A stretch of 64,000 bases of DNA from contig JADGNZ010000032.1 of NCBI GenBank assembly GCA_017883205.1, forward strand, positions 1-64,000, in the 5' to 3' direction. Position 1 is the stretch's first letter. Each line of letters starts with the position of its first letter. The stretch comes from Thermoanaerobaculia bacterium (GTDB taxonomy: Bacteria; Acidobacteriota; Thermoanaerobaculia; Gp7-AA8). The notes under the pieces were generated by a model. The model saw only the letters and a program-made list of their open reading frames with translations. It did no database searches and had not been told where the DNA came from. The translations under genes and the position numbers were made by a program. Positions 31,160 through 40,997 of the stretch are shown in pieces.

Positions 31160-32125
31160 CTAAAGACCGAAACGATGAAACTCCCCCCTAATCCTCTGCA
31201 TCGCAACCGGGGCGGCGCATGGATGAACGCGATTCGTCAGCAGCACCATGATCCGGTCGCGCTCTGGTTCGATCCAGACTGATGTTCCCGTGAAGCCGGT
31301 GTGGCCGTAGGCGCGGTCGGTCAACATGGAGGTGGCGAGGCTGCCGGTGGGTTTCTGCCATCCGAGGCCGCGCGCGTCTTCGCGGTTGGGGGTGAGGTTG
31401 GAGGTGGCTTCGTCGACGAGGGCGCGAGGCAGCAGTTCGGCGTTTGTCCACGATTGGGCGAGGCGGAAGATGGCACGGGCGGTGGCGAAGAGGCCGGCGT
31501 TGCCGGCGGTGCCGCCGGCGAAGTGGGAGTTGCCGTCGTGCGTTTCGCCCCAGATCAAGCCATCGCGGCGGGCGACGAGGTCCGGTCGATTAGCCATCTT
31601 TGCTTCGTAGCGCTGGCCCCACTCCGTCGCGGCGATTCGTGGGCGCTGCGATGGCGGCGGGTTGAACATCGCGTCGCGCTCGATGCCGAGGGGGGCGAGG
31701 ATTCTTTCGCGCGCAAGGGAGACGAAGTTAGGGAGCATTGACCAGAGGAGCACGAAGTTCAGGTCGGAGTAGATGACCTTCGTGCCCGGCTCGTACTCCG
31801 GGCCGTGATCGCGGATCGCGTCGAGGTAGTTGTCGTAGAGATACAACGGGAGCCAGGCGCGCATGCCCGAGGTGTGCGTGAGAAGACTGCGAACGTAGGG
31901 ATCGAGATCGAGCAACAGCAGCGCGAGCGTGGTCGTGATGAGCGGCTTGGTGATCGAGGCGCAGTCGTACAGCGTATCGAGCGTGGCCGGGATGCGCATC
32001 GGCACTGCGACCGCGTGGCCGAGGGCGTTCTCGCGCTCGATGCCGCGCGAGGAGCCGATCGCGTAGACCGCGCCGGGGAAACTGCCCACGTCGATCTCGC
32101 GCTGCAGAAAATCGTCGAGCGTCAT
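31160..32125 (-). CDS. Beta-lactamase-family serine hydrolase
   Basis: 321 residues from ATG 32125 (MTLDDFLQREIDVGSFPGAV). The class C-type motifs are SITK (nucleophile Ser and Lys), YSDLN for the Tyr-x-Asn box and HTGFTG in place of the KTG box, as in esterases and D-aminopeptidases of the family (Pfam Beta-lactamase). There is no signal peptide, so it is probably cytoplasmic and not an antibiotic resistance enzyme. The sequence between SITK and the next segment (LALLLLDLDPYVRSLLTHTSG) looks shorter than in relatives, as if about 20 residues were missing. Confidence 0.88.
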   Translation of the reverse strand: MTLDDFLQREIDVGSFPGAVYAIGSSRGIERENALGHAVAVPMRIPATLDTLYDCASITKPLITTTLALLLLDLDPYVRSLLTHTSGMRAWLPLYLYDNYLDAIRDHGPEYEPGTKVIYSDLNFVLLWSMLPNFVSLARERILAPLGIERDAMFNPPPSQRPRIAATEWGQRYEAKMANRPDLVARRDGLIWGETHDGNSHFAGGTAGNAGLFATARAIFRLAQSWTNAELLPRALVDEATSNLTPNREDARGLGWQKPTGSLATSMLTDRAYGHTGFTGTSVWIEPERDRIMVLLTNRVHPCAAPVAMQRIRGEFHRFGL

Positions 32126-32315
32126 CGCGACGCCATTGTATGAGCCATGGCCCGGGCCGCACATGCACAGGAACGATTGCGCCACGCCTCTGTCAACCGC
32201 GAATATCCCTTTGCCTTGATGGGTTTACGAGCAGGCAATTCACACCCATCCGCGCCTCGGGATTGCTGCTACCATCCGGCGCGTTCAAATCGATCCGTCA
32301 GGTGCTTTCCATTCA

Positions 32316-35300
32316 ATGTTTCGTCTCGACAAGTTAGAAATTCACGGCTTCAAATCGTTCTACGACCCGGCGCATCTCGCCTTCCCCGCTCCGATGACGG
32401 CCGTCGTCGGGCCCAACGGCTGCGGCAAGTCGAATATCTGCGACGCCATCATCTGGGTCCTGGGCGAGAACCGCGCCTCCCACATTCGTGGCGAGACGAT
32501 GGACGACGTCATCTTCCAGGGCTCGGCGCGCCGCCGCCCGCTCTCGATGGGCGAAGTCACGCTCACGCTGGCGACGGTCAATGGCGATACCGACCATCCT
32601 GCCTCCGACGACGGCCGCATCACGATCAACCGCCGCGTCTTCCGCACCGGCGAGTCGGAGTTCCGCCTCAACGGCAAACGCGTCCGACTCAAAGACATCT
32701 CCGACATCCTCATGGATACCGGACTGGGCATCCGCAATTACTCGGTGATGGAGCAGGGAAAGATCGATCTGATCCTCTCCAACAAGCCGCAGGACCGCCG
32801 CAAGCTGATCGAGGAAGCGGCCGGAATCACGAAGTACAAAACGAAGCGCCGCGCCGCGGAGCTGAAGCTGGAAGAGACGCAGCAGAACCTTCTGCGCATC
32901 GATGACACACTTTCCGAGGTCACACGCAATCTCAATTCGCTCAAACGGCAGGCGGGCAAAGCGCGCCGGCACAAAGAGCTGAGCGAGCAACTCTCCACGG
33001 CGAAACGCGCGCTGTACAAAGGCCGCATCGTCGCAGCGCAGGCGGAACAGGCGGCAGCCGAGGAAGGGATGGCTGCGGCGCAGTTGAGCGAGTCGGAGCT
33101 GGCTGCACAACTGGCAGCAGACGAAGCGGAGCTCGCCGAGAACCGCACGACGCTGACGTCGCGCTCGTCGCACGCATCGCATGTGCGCGAGGAGATGGCG
33201 TCGCTCTCCGGCGACGTGGAGCGCCTTCGCTCGTTCCTCCAGCAATCCGAAACGAACCTCGGCGACCTGGTTCAACGCAGCGAGAACGCGCAGACGCAGA
33301 TCGCGCAACTGGAGACAGAAGCGGCCGAACAGCAGGCGCTGCTCGACGAGCGCGCGCAGGCCCTCGAAGTCGCGCGCGGCGAGCGCAATGCTCTTCGCGA
33401 GATCGCCGAGCAGACGGAGAAAGACCGGCAGGAACGCTCCGACGAAGTGCGCCGCCACGAAAAGGCGCTGGCCGATGCGCGCGAGGTATTGATGCGCACC
33501 ATCGCCAGGATCTCCGAGGCGCGCAATCAACTGCATCAGATCGAAGTCGCCGTCGAGAAGTGCGAGTTCTACCTCGGCAAGTTGAGCGAGTCGGCGCGCA
33601 AGGCGACGGAGAGCCGCGATGGCGCCCTGACGCTGAGCGCCGATTGGGATCAACGCGTGCAGGAGGCCGAGGCCGCGCTCGAAACTGCTCGTCAGACGGC
33701 GCACGAGGCCATCTCACGCACCGATGAGCTGACCCTTCGCCGCAACGAGCTGCGCGATACACTCGCCGGAACACGCGACCGCGTCTCGCAGATGACGTAC
33801 AAGCTCGACTCGCTGCGAACGCTGCTCGTGTCGCTGGAGTCGCAGGACGAAGATGTCCGCCGGGCCATTCTGGAGTTGATCCCGAACGCGACGCCGGCTG
33901 CCGAGGCGGTGCGCGCAACAGAAGGATTCGAAGCTGCGCTCGACACGCTGCTGCGCGATGTCTCGAAGGCGGTCGTCGTCGAAGATGCCCGCACGGTCAT
34001 CGACGCCATCAGCCGGCTTCGTGAGCGCGGCGCCGGACGCGGCGCCTTCATCACGCTCGACTTCGTTGCATCAGGCGAAGGCGGACGACGCGGCGACGCC
34101 AAGTATGCGGTCGTCGGCGAAGGCGAGATCGCGGACGCCGTGCGCCGCGCGATGCCCGAGGCGTACATCGTCGGCTCGCTCGGCGAAGCGCTCGACCGCG
34201 CGGAAGAGCGGCCCAGCGCGACCTTCGTCACGCTGGAAGGCGACGTCGTTCGCGGACCGCTCGTCATCGGCGGCAAGTCCGCGAATGCAGTTCCCGGCGT
34301 CTTCTCGCTGAAGCGCGAGCTGTCGGATCTCGAAACGCTCCTCGGAACGGAAGAGACGCGCGCCAGCGGCATCGCCGGAGACTTGCAGAGAATCGAAGAT
34401 GATGTGCGCAGCGCCGATGACGCGCGCATCCTCGCCGAGGAGCGGGCGCGTGCCGCGGATCAGGAGCTGCGCGAACGGCGTGGCAACCGCGAGCGCGCCA
34501 AACAGGAGCTCGACCGGTTCGAGCGCGACCTCGCGGTGGCATCCGAGGAGCAAACGCTCTACCTCGAAGAAAAGGAGCAGCTCATCGCGCGCAAGAACGC
34601 CGCGATCGAGGAGCTGCGCCAGCTCGAACAGCAGGAAGCGGAGTGCCAGGAGCAGATCCGCCAGCACGAGGAACAGCTCGCGATGCTGCGCTCAACGTTC
34701 GAGGCGGTGACGGAGGCGGCGTCGAAGGCGCGCGTCGATGTCGAGGCCGCGGCAGGGAACGTCAACGCCATCCAGCGCGAGCACGAGAACCTCTCCCGCA
34801 TCGTCATCTCCCTCGGCGCCCGCGCCACGAGCCTGCTGCAGGAGATCGAGTCGCTCGCCCGCAAGCGTCAGGAGACGGAAGCGGCGGTGGAAAGCTCGCG
34901 CAGCCAGCTCGATGAATCGCTCCGGAAGCTACACGATCTCAGCGAAGTACGCGTGGAGATCGAAGCGGAAGTGGCCGATCTGCAGGTGCGCGTGCAGGAG
35001 TTGGAGACGCGCGCGGTGGCTTCGCGCGAGCAGTGGAACACGGCCAAGGATTCGCTGTTCGAGTCCGAGCGGCGAAGCGACCGCGCGACTGCGGCATTCG
35101 ACCTGCTGCGCGAACAGATCTCGCTCGATCTGCATGCGGGCATCGATGCACTGGCCGAGGTGGAACCGCCGTCCGATGATGAAGGGCGCGCGGCGCTGGA
35201 AGCGGAAGTGGCAAAACTCACCGATCAGATCGAGAAGGTCGGACCGGTCAACGTGCTGGCGATCGACGAGCATCAGGAGCTCGAGGGGCGCGAGTCGTTC

Positions 35301-35843
35301 CTGCGCACGCAGCGCGACGATCTCGTGCAGGCGATCGAGTCGCTGCGCAGCACAATCCGCAAGATCAACCTCACCTCGCGCGAGCTTTTCCGCGACGCGT
35401 TCCATGCCGTCAACGAATACTTCACGGAGATCTTCATCTCGCTCTTCGGAGGCGGCACGGCCCGCATGCAGTTGCTCGACGAAGAAGACGTGCTCGAAAG
35501 CGGCATCGAGCTGGTGGCACAGCCGCCGGGCAAGAAGAATCAATCGATCGCGTTGCTCTCGGGCGGCGAACGCGCTTTGACCGCGCTGGCGCTCCTCTTC
35601 GCCATCTTCCGCTACAAGCCATCGCCGTTCTGCATCCTCGACGAGGTCGACGCGCCGCTCGATGAGATCAACAACGAGCGCTTCGTCCGCCTGGTGCGCG
35701 ACATGTCCCGCGACACGCAGTTCATCGTGATCACGCACAGCCGCCGCACGATGGAAGCCGCCGACGTGCTCTACGGCGTGACGATGGAAGAAGCGGGCTG
35801 CTCGCGACTGGTGTCGGTGAATTTCGCGGAGGTTGAGGCGTAG
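32316..35843 (+). CDS. smc: Chromosome segregation protein SMC
   Basis: 1175 residues, the usual length. An N-terminal Walker A (GPNGCGKSN, from residue 32) and KSFYDP head start are followed by a coiled coil to about 490. The hinge domain is about 510-650, the returning coiled coil runs to about 1010, and the C-terminal head carries LLSGGERALTALALLFAIF (signature) and FCILDEVDAPLDEIN (Walker B). It forms the condensin-like dimer with ScpA and ScpB that organises the nucleoid. It stands alone; scpA and scpB are not in view. Confidence 0.97.
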   Translation: MFRLDKLEIHGFKSFYDPAHLAFPAPMTAVVGPNGCGKSNICDAIIWVLGENRASHIRGETMDDVIFQGSARRRPLSMGEVTLTLATVNGDTDHPASDDGRITINRRVFRTGESEFRLNGKRVRLKDISDILMDTGLGIRNYSVMEQGKIDLILSNKPQDRRKLIEEAAGITKYKTKRRAAELKLEETQQNLLRIDDTLSEVTRNLNSLKRQAGKARRHKELSEQLSTAKRALYKGRIVAAQAEQAAAEEGMAAAQLSESELAAQLAADEAELAENRTTLTSRSSHASHVREEMASLSGDVERLRSFLQQSETNLGDLVQRSENAQTQIAQLETEAAEQQALLDERAQALEVARGERNALREIAEQTEKDRQERSDEVRRHEKALADAREVLMRTIARISEARNQLHQIEVAVEKCEFYLGKLSESARKATESRDGALTLSADWDQRVQEAEAALETARQTAHEAISRTDELTLRRNELRDTLAGTRDRVSQMTYKLDSLRTLLVSLESQDEDVRRAILELIPNATPAAEAVRATEGFEAALDTLLRDVSKAVVVEDARTVIDAISRLRERGAGRGAFITLDFVASGEGGRRGDAKYAVVGEGEIADAVRRAMPEAYIVGSLGEALDRAEERPSATFVTLEGDVVRGPLVIGGKSANAVPGVFSLKRELSDLETLLGTEETRASGIAGDLQRIEDDVRSADDARILAEERARAADQELRERRGNRERAKQELDRFERDLAVASEEQTLYLEEKEQLIARKNAAIEELRQLEQQEAECQEQIRQHEEQLAMLRSTFEAVTEAASKARVDVEAAAGNVNAIQREHENLSRIVISLGARATSLLQEIESLARKRQETEAAVESSRSQLDESLRKLHDLSEVRVEIEAEVADLQVRVQELETRAVASREQWNTAKDSLFESERRSDRATAAFDLLREQISLDLHAGIDALAEVEPPSDDEGRAALEAEVAKLTDQIEKVGPVNVLAIDEHQELEGRESFLRTQRDDLVQAIESLRSTIRKINLTSRELFRDAFHAVNEYFTEIFISLFGGGTARMQLLDEEDVLESGIELVAQPPGKKNQSIALLSGGERALTALALLFAIFRYKPSPFCILDEVDAPLDEINNERFVRLVRDMSRDTQFIVITHSRRTMEAADVLYGVTMEEAGCSRLVSVNFAEVEA

Positions 35844-35882
35844 GGTTTTCATCCGCAGATTAGCATTAGCGGATTCAATCCC

Positions 35883-36455
35883 TTACGAAGCAGACCCGTC
35901 GATCCAGAGCGCACCAAGCTCAATCTGGACAGCTTCGAACGGCTCCGCGCGCACGATGTCGTCGCCACCGTAGATTCCGGCAGGAATCCATCGCCCGTTT
36001 TCCAGGCGCAACACTTCAAGCGTCCTGGCGGCCGGGTCGACCAGCCACGCGTGCAAGACACCGATCTCCGCATACATGGGCAATTTCTTCAACCGGTCGA
36101 AGCGCGCCGTGCTCGGTGATTGCACTTCACAAACCCAATCGGGAGCAACGTCAATCGTGGCGGAGGTGGGGATGGCGGTTAGATGTTCACGGCGCCAGCC
36201 GGCGATGTCGGGAACAAAACCGTGTCCTCCAACATGCGACTCCGGTTCGATGATGATCCACCAACCGCCTGGACCTCCACGTCCCCGCTGGAACCAGGCG
36301 TTCAGATCACCGCCTAGAACCGAGCTGACGTTCATATGCCGAGGTGCGGGCCGCGGGGATGTATACAACTCCCCATCGATCAACTCGGCGATGAGATGAT
36401 CTGGAACCTTCAACAGATCCTCATATGTTGCGTCCCGGAGTGCCAGTTCCGTCAT
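35883..36455 (-). CDS. Uma2-family (DUF820) endonuclease-like protein
   Basis: 190 residues, restriction-endonuclease-like fold of the Uma2 family. It shows YEDLLKVPDHLIAELIDGEL (Glu), FVPDIAGWRREHL (Asp), PDWVCEVQSPSTARFDRLKK (Glu-x-Gln, then basic), followed by YAEIGVLHAWLVDP. The D...E-x-Q/K core suggests nuclease ability, but cellular roles are unknown. A near-equal-length paralogue lies 85 bases upstream. The ATG at 36455 begins the family sequence. Confidence 0.9.
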   Translation of the reverse strand: MTELALRDATYEDLLKVPDHLIAELIDGELYTSPRPAPRHMNVSSVLGGDLNAWFQRGRGGPGGWWIIIEPESHVGGHGFVPDIAGWRREHLTAIPTSATIDVAPDWVCEVQSPSTARFDRLKKLPMYAEIGVLHAWLVDPAARTLEVLRLENGRWIPAGIYGGDDIVRAEPFEAVQIELGALWIDGSAS

Positions 36456-36540
36456 GGCGAAAGGATACCTCGGCGTCATAGCCCATGAGTAGTCTCGACG
36501 ATGATTGATCCGAAAGCCTCCGATATCGATGTCGGCGACC

Positions 36541-37113
36541 CTACTTCGCGGCAGGCTCAATCCACAGCCTGGAGAGTGCAAGCTCGAATTCTTCGAATGG
36601 CTCGATGCGAACTACATCATCTCCGCCGTAGTTGCCTGCAAGAACCCATCTGCCGCTCTCGAGCCGATAAACTTCGATTAACTGAGCGATCGGATCGACA
36701 ATCCAAACGTGCTGAACGCCATGCTTGGCATATAGCGGGCGTTTCTTTACTCGATCGACAAAACCGGAGCTCGGCGATTGCACTTCACAACACCAATCCG
36801 GAGCGAACTCGAAAGCTGGTGCATCCGGATAGACCGGCACTCGCTCGCGCCGCCAACCGGCGATATCGGGTACGAGCGCGTTGCCGGCAAGGTGCAACTC
36901 GGGTTGATTGACTATCCACCAGCCATCTGGTCCTCTATCGTCGCTGTCGAAGAAGTTGCTTAGCGTCGCGCCGAGGACCGAGTTCGCACGAGCACATCTC
37001 GAACCGGGGCGTGGCGACGTATACAACTCTCCATCGATCAACTCAGCGACGAGGTGATCGGGAATCTTGAGCAGGTCCTCATAGGTTGCGTGCCGGAGTG
37101 CCAGTTCCGTCAT
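36541..37113 (-). CDS. Uma2-family (DUF820) endonuclease-like protein, paralogue
   Basis: 190 residues, closely similar to the next gene (MTELALRHATYEDLLKIPDH, LVPDIAGWRRERV, PDWCCEVQSPSSGFVDRVKK, AKHGVQHVWIVDP). The two arose by tandem duplication; the loop after SPRP differs most. Uma2 genes often come in clusters. Same strand and close spacing suggest co-transcription, with this one first. Confidence 0.9.
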   Translation of the reverse strand: MTELALRHATYEDLLKIPDHLVAELIDGELYTSPRPGSRCARANSVLGATLSNFFDSDDRGPDGWWIVNQPELHLAGNALVPDIAGWRRERVPVYPDAPAFEFAPDWCCEVQSPSSGFVDRVKKRPLYAKHGVQHVWIVDPIAQLIEVYRLESGRWVLAGNYGGDDVVRIEPFEEFELALSRLWIEPAAK

Positions 37114-37220
37114 GTGGAAATGATACCCCGGGCTAATCCACCGTCGAAAATGTTGAAGCAGACGAAGTCGGCAATAATGCCTCGGCGTAACTTTAACTCC
37201 CGTCGCCGGTCAAAGTAGAG

Positions 37221-38786
37221 ATGAATCGTGCCGTCGCCGCCTGTTTCGCTCTCCTCCTCTGCGGCTGCGCGACGACTCCTCGCAACGCAGTGCGTGTCGA
37301 TGTCGAAGAGCAGCCTGCAACGCGGCACTGGCGGGTTCACTACGAGTTTCCGCGTCCTGTCTCCGAGGTCTCCTTCCCGAAGACGCGCGCTCCGTTTCGC
37401 AGCACTCGCTGGACGATCGTCGAGCCGGCAGACGCCACGTGGAATTCGCTGGGGAATCACGACACCATCGTCTTCCGCAGCCCGACCACGCACACCACAG
37501 TCGAGTTTGCGGATGACTTCTCGGAGCGCGAGAAGGACTATCTGCTGAACGTCGCCTTCACCGACGGAAGCAGCCTCCTGTACACGGGTCATCTACGCGT
37601 CAGCGACGAGCCGCACACCTGGCAGTTTCACACGACCGCGAACCGGACCATTCGCACTCCCGATCGAAGCGCAACCGGTTCCCTGGCATGGTCGTCGACC
37701 GAGGAGACACACGTTTATTTCGGCTCGATCGCGCCGGTCAGTACTCCGCGCATGACGCTCATCGTCGATCCTGGTCTGCCTCCCTGGATCGCGAAGCAAC
37801 TGCGCGAGCGCGTCCCGCCGATGTTCGACTACTTCGCCGCGAAAATGAGCACCGATCTCGGCTTCCGGCCGCTCGTCCTTCTTTCGTACGGCGGCCCGGT
37901 TTCTTCCGGCTTTTCGTTCAAAGGCAGCACGGTGCGCGGTCTCGTCCAACTCGATGTCTCCGGTTCAAGCTGGACGAAGGAATCCGCGGAAGGCGCCGAG
38001 GAGTGGTACCGGCACGTCGCGCACGAGGTGTTTCATCTTTGGGAGAGTCAGCGATTCCTCAAGGATGACCGCTCCGAATGGTTGGGCGAATCGACTGCCG
38101 AGTACGCGTCGATGATGGCGTTCCATGATCTCGGCGGAGGCGGTGAACAACTGATTCATCGCCGCGTGGTCGAAGCGGCAAACGATTGCATCATGACGAT
38201 CGGCGACACATCGCTCTCGACGGCCAGCGATCAGGGGCGCTTCCGGAATGTCTACAGTTGCGGGCTGGTCACCCAGTGGATCGCCGCCGCGAGAACGGGC
38301 AACGCATGGCGACTCTTCCGGAAGACGTTCGACAGGCCCGTGCCCTACACGACCGCCGACTACCTGTCATCGCTGCGCGCAATGACATCGTCTCCCGAAG
38401 CGGTCGAACAACTCGTGTCGGGACACACCGGCCGCGCCGATCTCTTCCTCGCCGAGCAATTGCGCACCTCGGGAATCGCGGTGCAACTGGTGAGCGCCGA
38501 CCAGGCAACGGCAACGCAGGCTGTGTTGCGCAAAGCGCTGAGTGCCGTCGTCACACGGTGCACTTGCCGGATAGAGCTCGAACCGCTCTGCTCCGGCGGA
38601 GCTGGCATCGAGACGGTCGACGGAATCAGTGCCCGCTTCAAGCCTGGGGCCGCGCTCGCACGCGTGATGAAATCAAGTGAACTGGGTGACGTATTCAACG
38701 TGAATGGGACACCGATGCAGTGCTCGAAAGGCGATCTCGATAGCCACTTCAGGCAACTGTTGCGGATCGATGAAGCAACTCCCTGA
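37221..38786 (+). CDS. Lipoprotein metallopeptidase, M61-like
   Basis: 521 residues. The lipobox ALLLCGC places the lipid on Cys16. The middle has an HExxH zinc site (His268-Glu269-x-x-His272 in HVAHEVFHLWE) and WLGESTAEYAS 18 residues on, giving Glu290 as the third ligand; this gluzincin spacing and the surrounding sequence resemble M61 glycyl aminopeptidases. The N-terminal 180 residues look beta-rich, as in that family. The C-terminus has a degenerate PDZ-like part (IELEPLCSGGAGIETVDGI). Probably attached to the inner or outer membrane facing the periplasm. Confidence 0.85.
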   Translation: MNRAVAACFALLLCGCATTPRNAVRVDVEEQPATRHWRVHYEFPRPVSEVSFPKTRAPFRSTRWTIVEPADATWNSLGNHDTIVFRSPTTHTTVEFADDFSEREKDYLLNVAFTDGSSLLYTGHLRVSDEPHTWQFHTTANRTIRTPDRSATGSLAWSSTEETHVYFGSIAPVSTPRMTLIVDPGLPPWIAKQLRERVPPMFDYFAAKMSTDLGFRPLVLLSYGGPVSSGFSFKGSTVRGLVQLDVSGSSWTKESAEGAEEWYRHVAHEVFHLWESQRFLKDDRSEWLGESTAEYASMMAFHDLGGGGEQLIHRRVVEAANDCIMTIGDTSLSTASDQGRFRNVYSCGLVTQWIAAARTGNAWRLFRKTFDRPVPYTTADYLSSLRAMTSSPEAVEQLVSGHTGRADLFLAEQLRTSGIAVQLVSADQATATQAVLRKALSAVVTRCTCRIELEPLCSGGAGIETVDGISARFKPGAALARVMKSSELGDVFNVNGTPMQCSKGDLDSHFRQLLRIDEATP

Positions 38787-38792
38787 ATATGC

Positions 38793-40571
38793 CTAATCCT
38801 CCCCCTGCTTCGGATGCAGGACCGTGATGCGGCCGTCGGTCTTGGGCGCGATCGGCTGCGGCATGGTCTTGATGGCGTCGACGAGCAGGTCGCGGATCGG
38901 GCGGGAGTAGTCGGTGGTCTTCAGCGCGGCGGGGATTTGCTTCATCACCGCGTCGAGACCCTCGCCGCCGGTGACGAGGAAGTCGATCATGGCGACACGG
39001 TAGGTTGCATTCGGATCGAGCGGTTGGCCGTTTGCCAGCATCACCTCGGTCAAACGGTGTCGTTGCGGGCCTGGCTTATCGGCATCGAGCGCTTCATCGT
39101 ATGTATAGCGGATTCCGCTGGCCTGCAGGATTCCGCGTCCGCCGCCGATTACCGTCATGTCCAGCATCTGGCGGATTTGCGCGCCGGTCATCGTCACGAT
39201 CGCCGGGAAGTTGTCGAAGGGCGCGACGTCGAACATGTTCGCATAGATGAGCGCGCCAGCAGGCAGGTCGGTGCGTATGCCGCCGGAGTTCATCACGGCG
39301 ATGTCGGTCTTCATGTACGCGCGCATCGCGTCGGTGAGCAGATCGCCGAGGGGGGACTCGCCGGAGTAGGCGCGCTTGAAGCGTTCGGTCGTTCGGATGC
39401 CGATGTCCTGGTTGCGCTTCGCGGCGATCTGATCGAGATAGGGCTTCAGCGTGTCGCGGAGTCCCGCTAACTCGGTCACGGGGCTCCCTTCGAACACGCG
39501 CGGCACGAGGGCCGCGCCTGCCGGGGCTTTCTTCGGGTCGCACGTTTCCGTGTGCTCGTAGACCTGCGCGCAAACCATCGTCAGAGGCGCCATCTCCGTT
39601 CGCGTGACCTTGTGGCTGGCCACATCGACGGTCATGTCCAGCATCGAGAACTCGCGGCCGAACGGCGCCGGCTGGAGAGCGGCAACATCGTTGATGTAGT
39701 GCCGCATCTGCGAGTGCGTGTGACCGGCGAAGTAGGCATCGATCGTTCCACTTGGTAGCGCGTTCAGGAATTGCATCGCTTCCTGATCGGACTCGCAGCT
39801 CGACGGATCCGCGGGATTCGTATCGATATTCTTGCAGCGGCCGCCCATGTGCGCGATCACGATCACGGCATCGGCGCCCGCGGCGCGCAACTCCTTCGCA
39901 GCGCTCACCGTCGCTGCGATCGGATCGCCGAAGCGCAACGTGGTCACGTTCGCCGACATCGTGACGTTCGGGGTGTCGGGCGTGGAGAGGCCGATGATTC
40001 CGATTTTCGCGCCGCCGGCGTTGACGATGGTGTAGCGCTTCGCCCACGACGGTGTCTTGCCCGTCGCCGTCTCCGTGAGGTTGGCCGAAAGAAACGGGAA
40101 CTCTGCCGCCGTCGCGTTCTTCTTGAGCGCACCGAGGGGATCCTGGCCGGGAAGACGGGCCACGGAATCGGGACCGACAGGACCGTAATCAAATTCGTGG
40201 TTCCCGACCGCGGCGGCGCTGTAGCCGAGGGCGTTGTACCCTTTGATGACCGGCTCCCCTTCGAAGAGATTCGACTCGATCGTGCCCTGGAACAGATCGC
40301 CCGAGTCGACGACGATGACTCGTCCCTCATGACTGGCGCGCAGATTCTGAAGATATCCGCCCATTAGAGCCAGGCCGCCGTAGGGAGGAGCGGTTCGCGA
40401 ATCGTGATGGCTGTCGTACCAACCATGACGATCGGTCGTCGAAACGATGATGACGTGAACGGGCCGGGCCGATTGGGCTGCAGGTTGTGCGATCGGGACC
40501 TGGGCGATCGGGGCCTGCGGCGCGGTCGCACACGCGGCGAGGAACAGAATGAGGAAGGAAAGCCGTTTCAT
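38793..40571 (-). CDS. 5'-nucleotidase / UDP-sugar hydrolase-type lipoprotein
   Basis: 592 residues with lipobox LAAC (Cys14). The N-terminal calcineurin-like domain shows Asp47 and His49 (TTDRHGWYD), Asp89 and Asp92 (VVDSGDLFQG), GNHEFDYG at 123-130, VIVIAHMGG and FAGHTHSQM. The C-terminal 5'-nucleotidase domain shows NSGGIRTDLPAG and the substrate-binding stretch GRGILQASGIRYTYD. It dephosphorylates nucleotides in the periplasm for salvage. The ATG at 40571 is preferred to an in-frame TTG nine bases earlier. Its gene is convergent with the M61-like gene. Confidence 0.95.
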   Translation of the reverse strand: MKRLSFLILFLAACATAPQAPIAQVPIAQPAAQSARPVHVIIVSTTDRHGWYDSHHDSRTAPPYGGLALMGGYLQNLRASHEGRVIVVDSGDLFQGTIESNLFEGEPVIKGYNALGYSAAAVGNHEFDYGPVGPDSVARLPGQDPLGALKKNATAAEFPFLSANLTETATGKTPSWAKRYTIVNAGGAKIGIIGLSTPDTPNVTMSANVTTLRFGDPIAATVSAAKELRAAGADAVIVIAHMGGRCKNIDTNPADPSSCESDQEAMQFLNALPSGTIDAYFAGHTHSQMRHYINDVAALQPAPFGREFSMLDMTVDVASHKVTRTEMAPLTMVCAQVYEHTETCDPKKAPAGAALVPRVFEGSPVTELAGLRDTLKPYLDQIAAKRNQDIGIRTTERFKRAYSGESPLGDLLTDAMRAYMKTDIAVMNSGGIRTDLPAGALIYANMFDVAPFDNFPAIVTMTGAQIRQMLDMTVIGGGRGILQASGIRYTYDEALDADKPGPQRHRLTEVMLANGQPLDPNATYRVAMIDFLVTGGEGLDAVMKQIPAALKTTDYSRPIRDLLVDAIKTMPQPIAPKTDGRITVLHPKQGED

Positions 40572-40646
40572 GGGGCGCAAGTATAGGAGCGCGTTGTACC
40601 GTTACGCTTCTCGACGTGTTGCATGCTCATTCAAAACAAACGCACG

Positions 40647-40997
40647 ATGCTCTACCAGACCCTCGCGACCGCGGTCGCCATCATCCACTTCGCGTTCATC
40701 GTCTTCGTCGTGCTCGGCGGGTTTCTCGTGCTGCGCTGGCCGGTGCTGAAGTGGGTTCATCTGCCGGCGGCGATCTGGGGAGCGGTGATCGAGATCGGCG
40801 GATTCGTCTGTCCGCTCACGGACATCGAGAATGCGTTTCTGCGCAGAGCAGGCGCCGCTGGGTATGATGACGGCTTCATCGCCCATCATCTTTTCGGCGT
40901 GATCTACCCCCAGGGCCTTACACGCGGGATGGAATTCGCCATCGCCGTATTCGTCATCGTGGTCAACACCGCGGTTTATAGGAAAGTGTTTCACTGA
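40647..40997 (+). CDS. DUF2784 family membrane protein
   Basis: 116 residues from the ATG at 40647 with helices LATAVAIIHFAFIVFVVLGGF, the second around AAIWGAVIEIGGFVCPLT and a last one (FAIAVFVIVVNTAVYR). CPLTDIENAFLRRAG and HHLFGVIYP match DUF2784. Function unknown. An alternative start at 40623 would add eight residues. The following helicase gene starts at the next base after its stop. Confidence 0.9.
   Translation: MLYQTLATAVAIIHFAFIVFVVLGGFLVLRWPVLKWVHLPAAIWGAVIEIGGFVCPLTDIENAFLRRAGAAGYDDGFIAHHLFGVIYPQGLTRGMEFAIAVFVIVVNTAVYRKVFH

Noticed and set aside
31160-32125. Antibiotic-resistance beta-lactamase
   Set aside because: No signal peptide, HTG instead of KTG and esterase-like order of motifs; the family is broad and mostly not resistance.
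35883-37113. Transposon-associated nuclease genes
   Set aside because: No terminal repeats, transposase or target duplications; Uma2 genes commonly stand alone.
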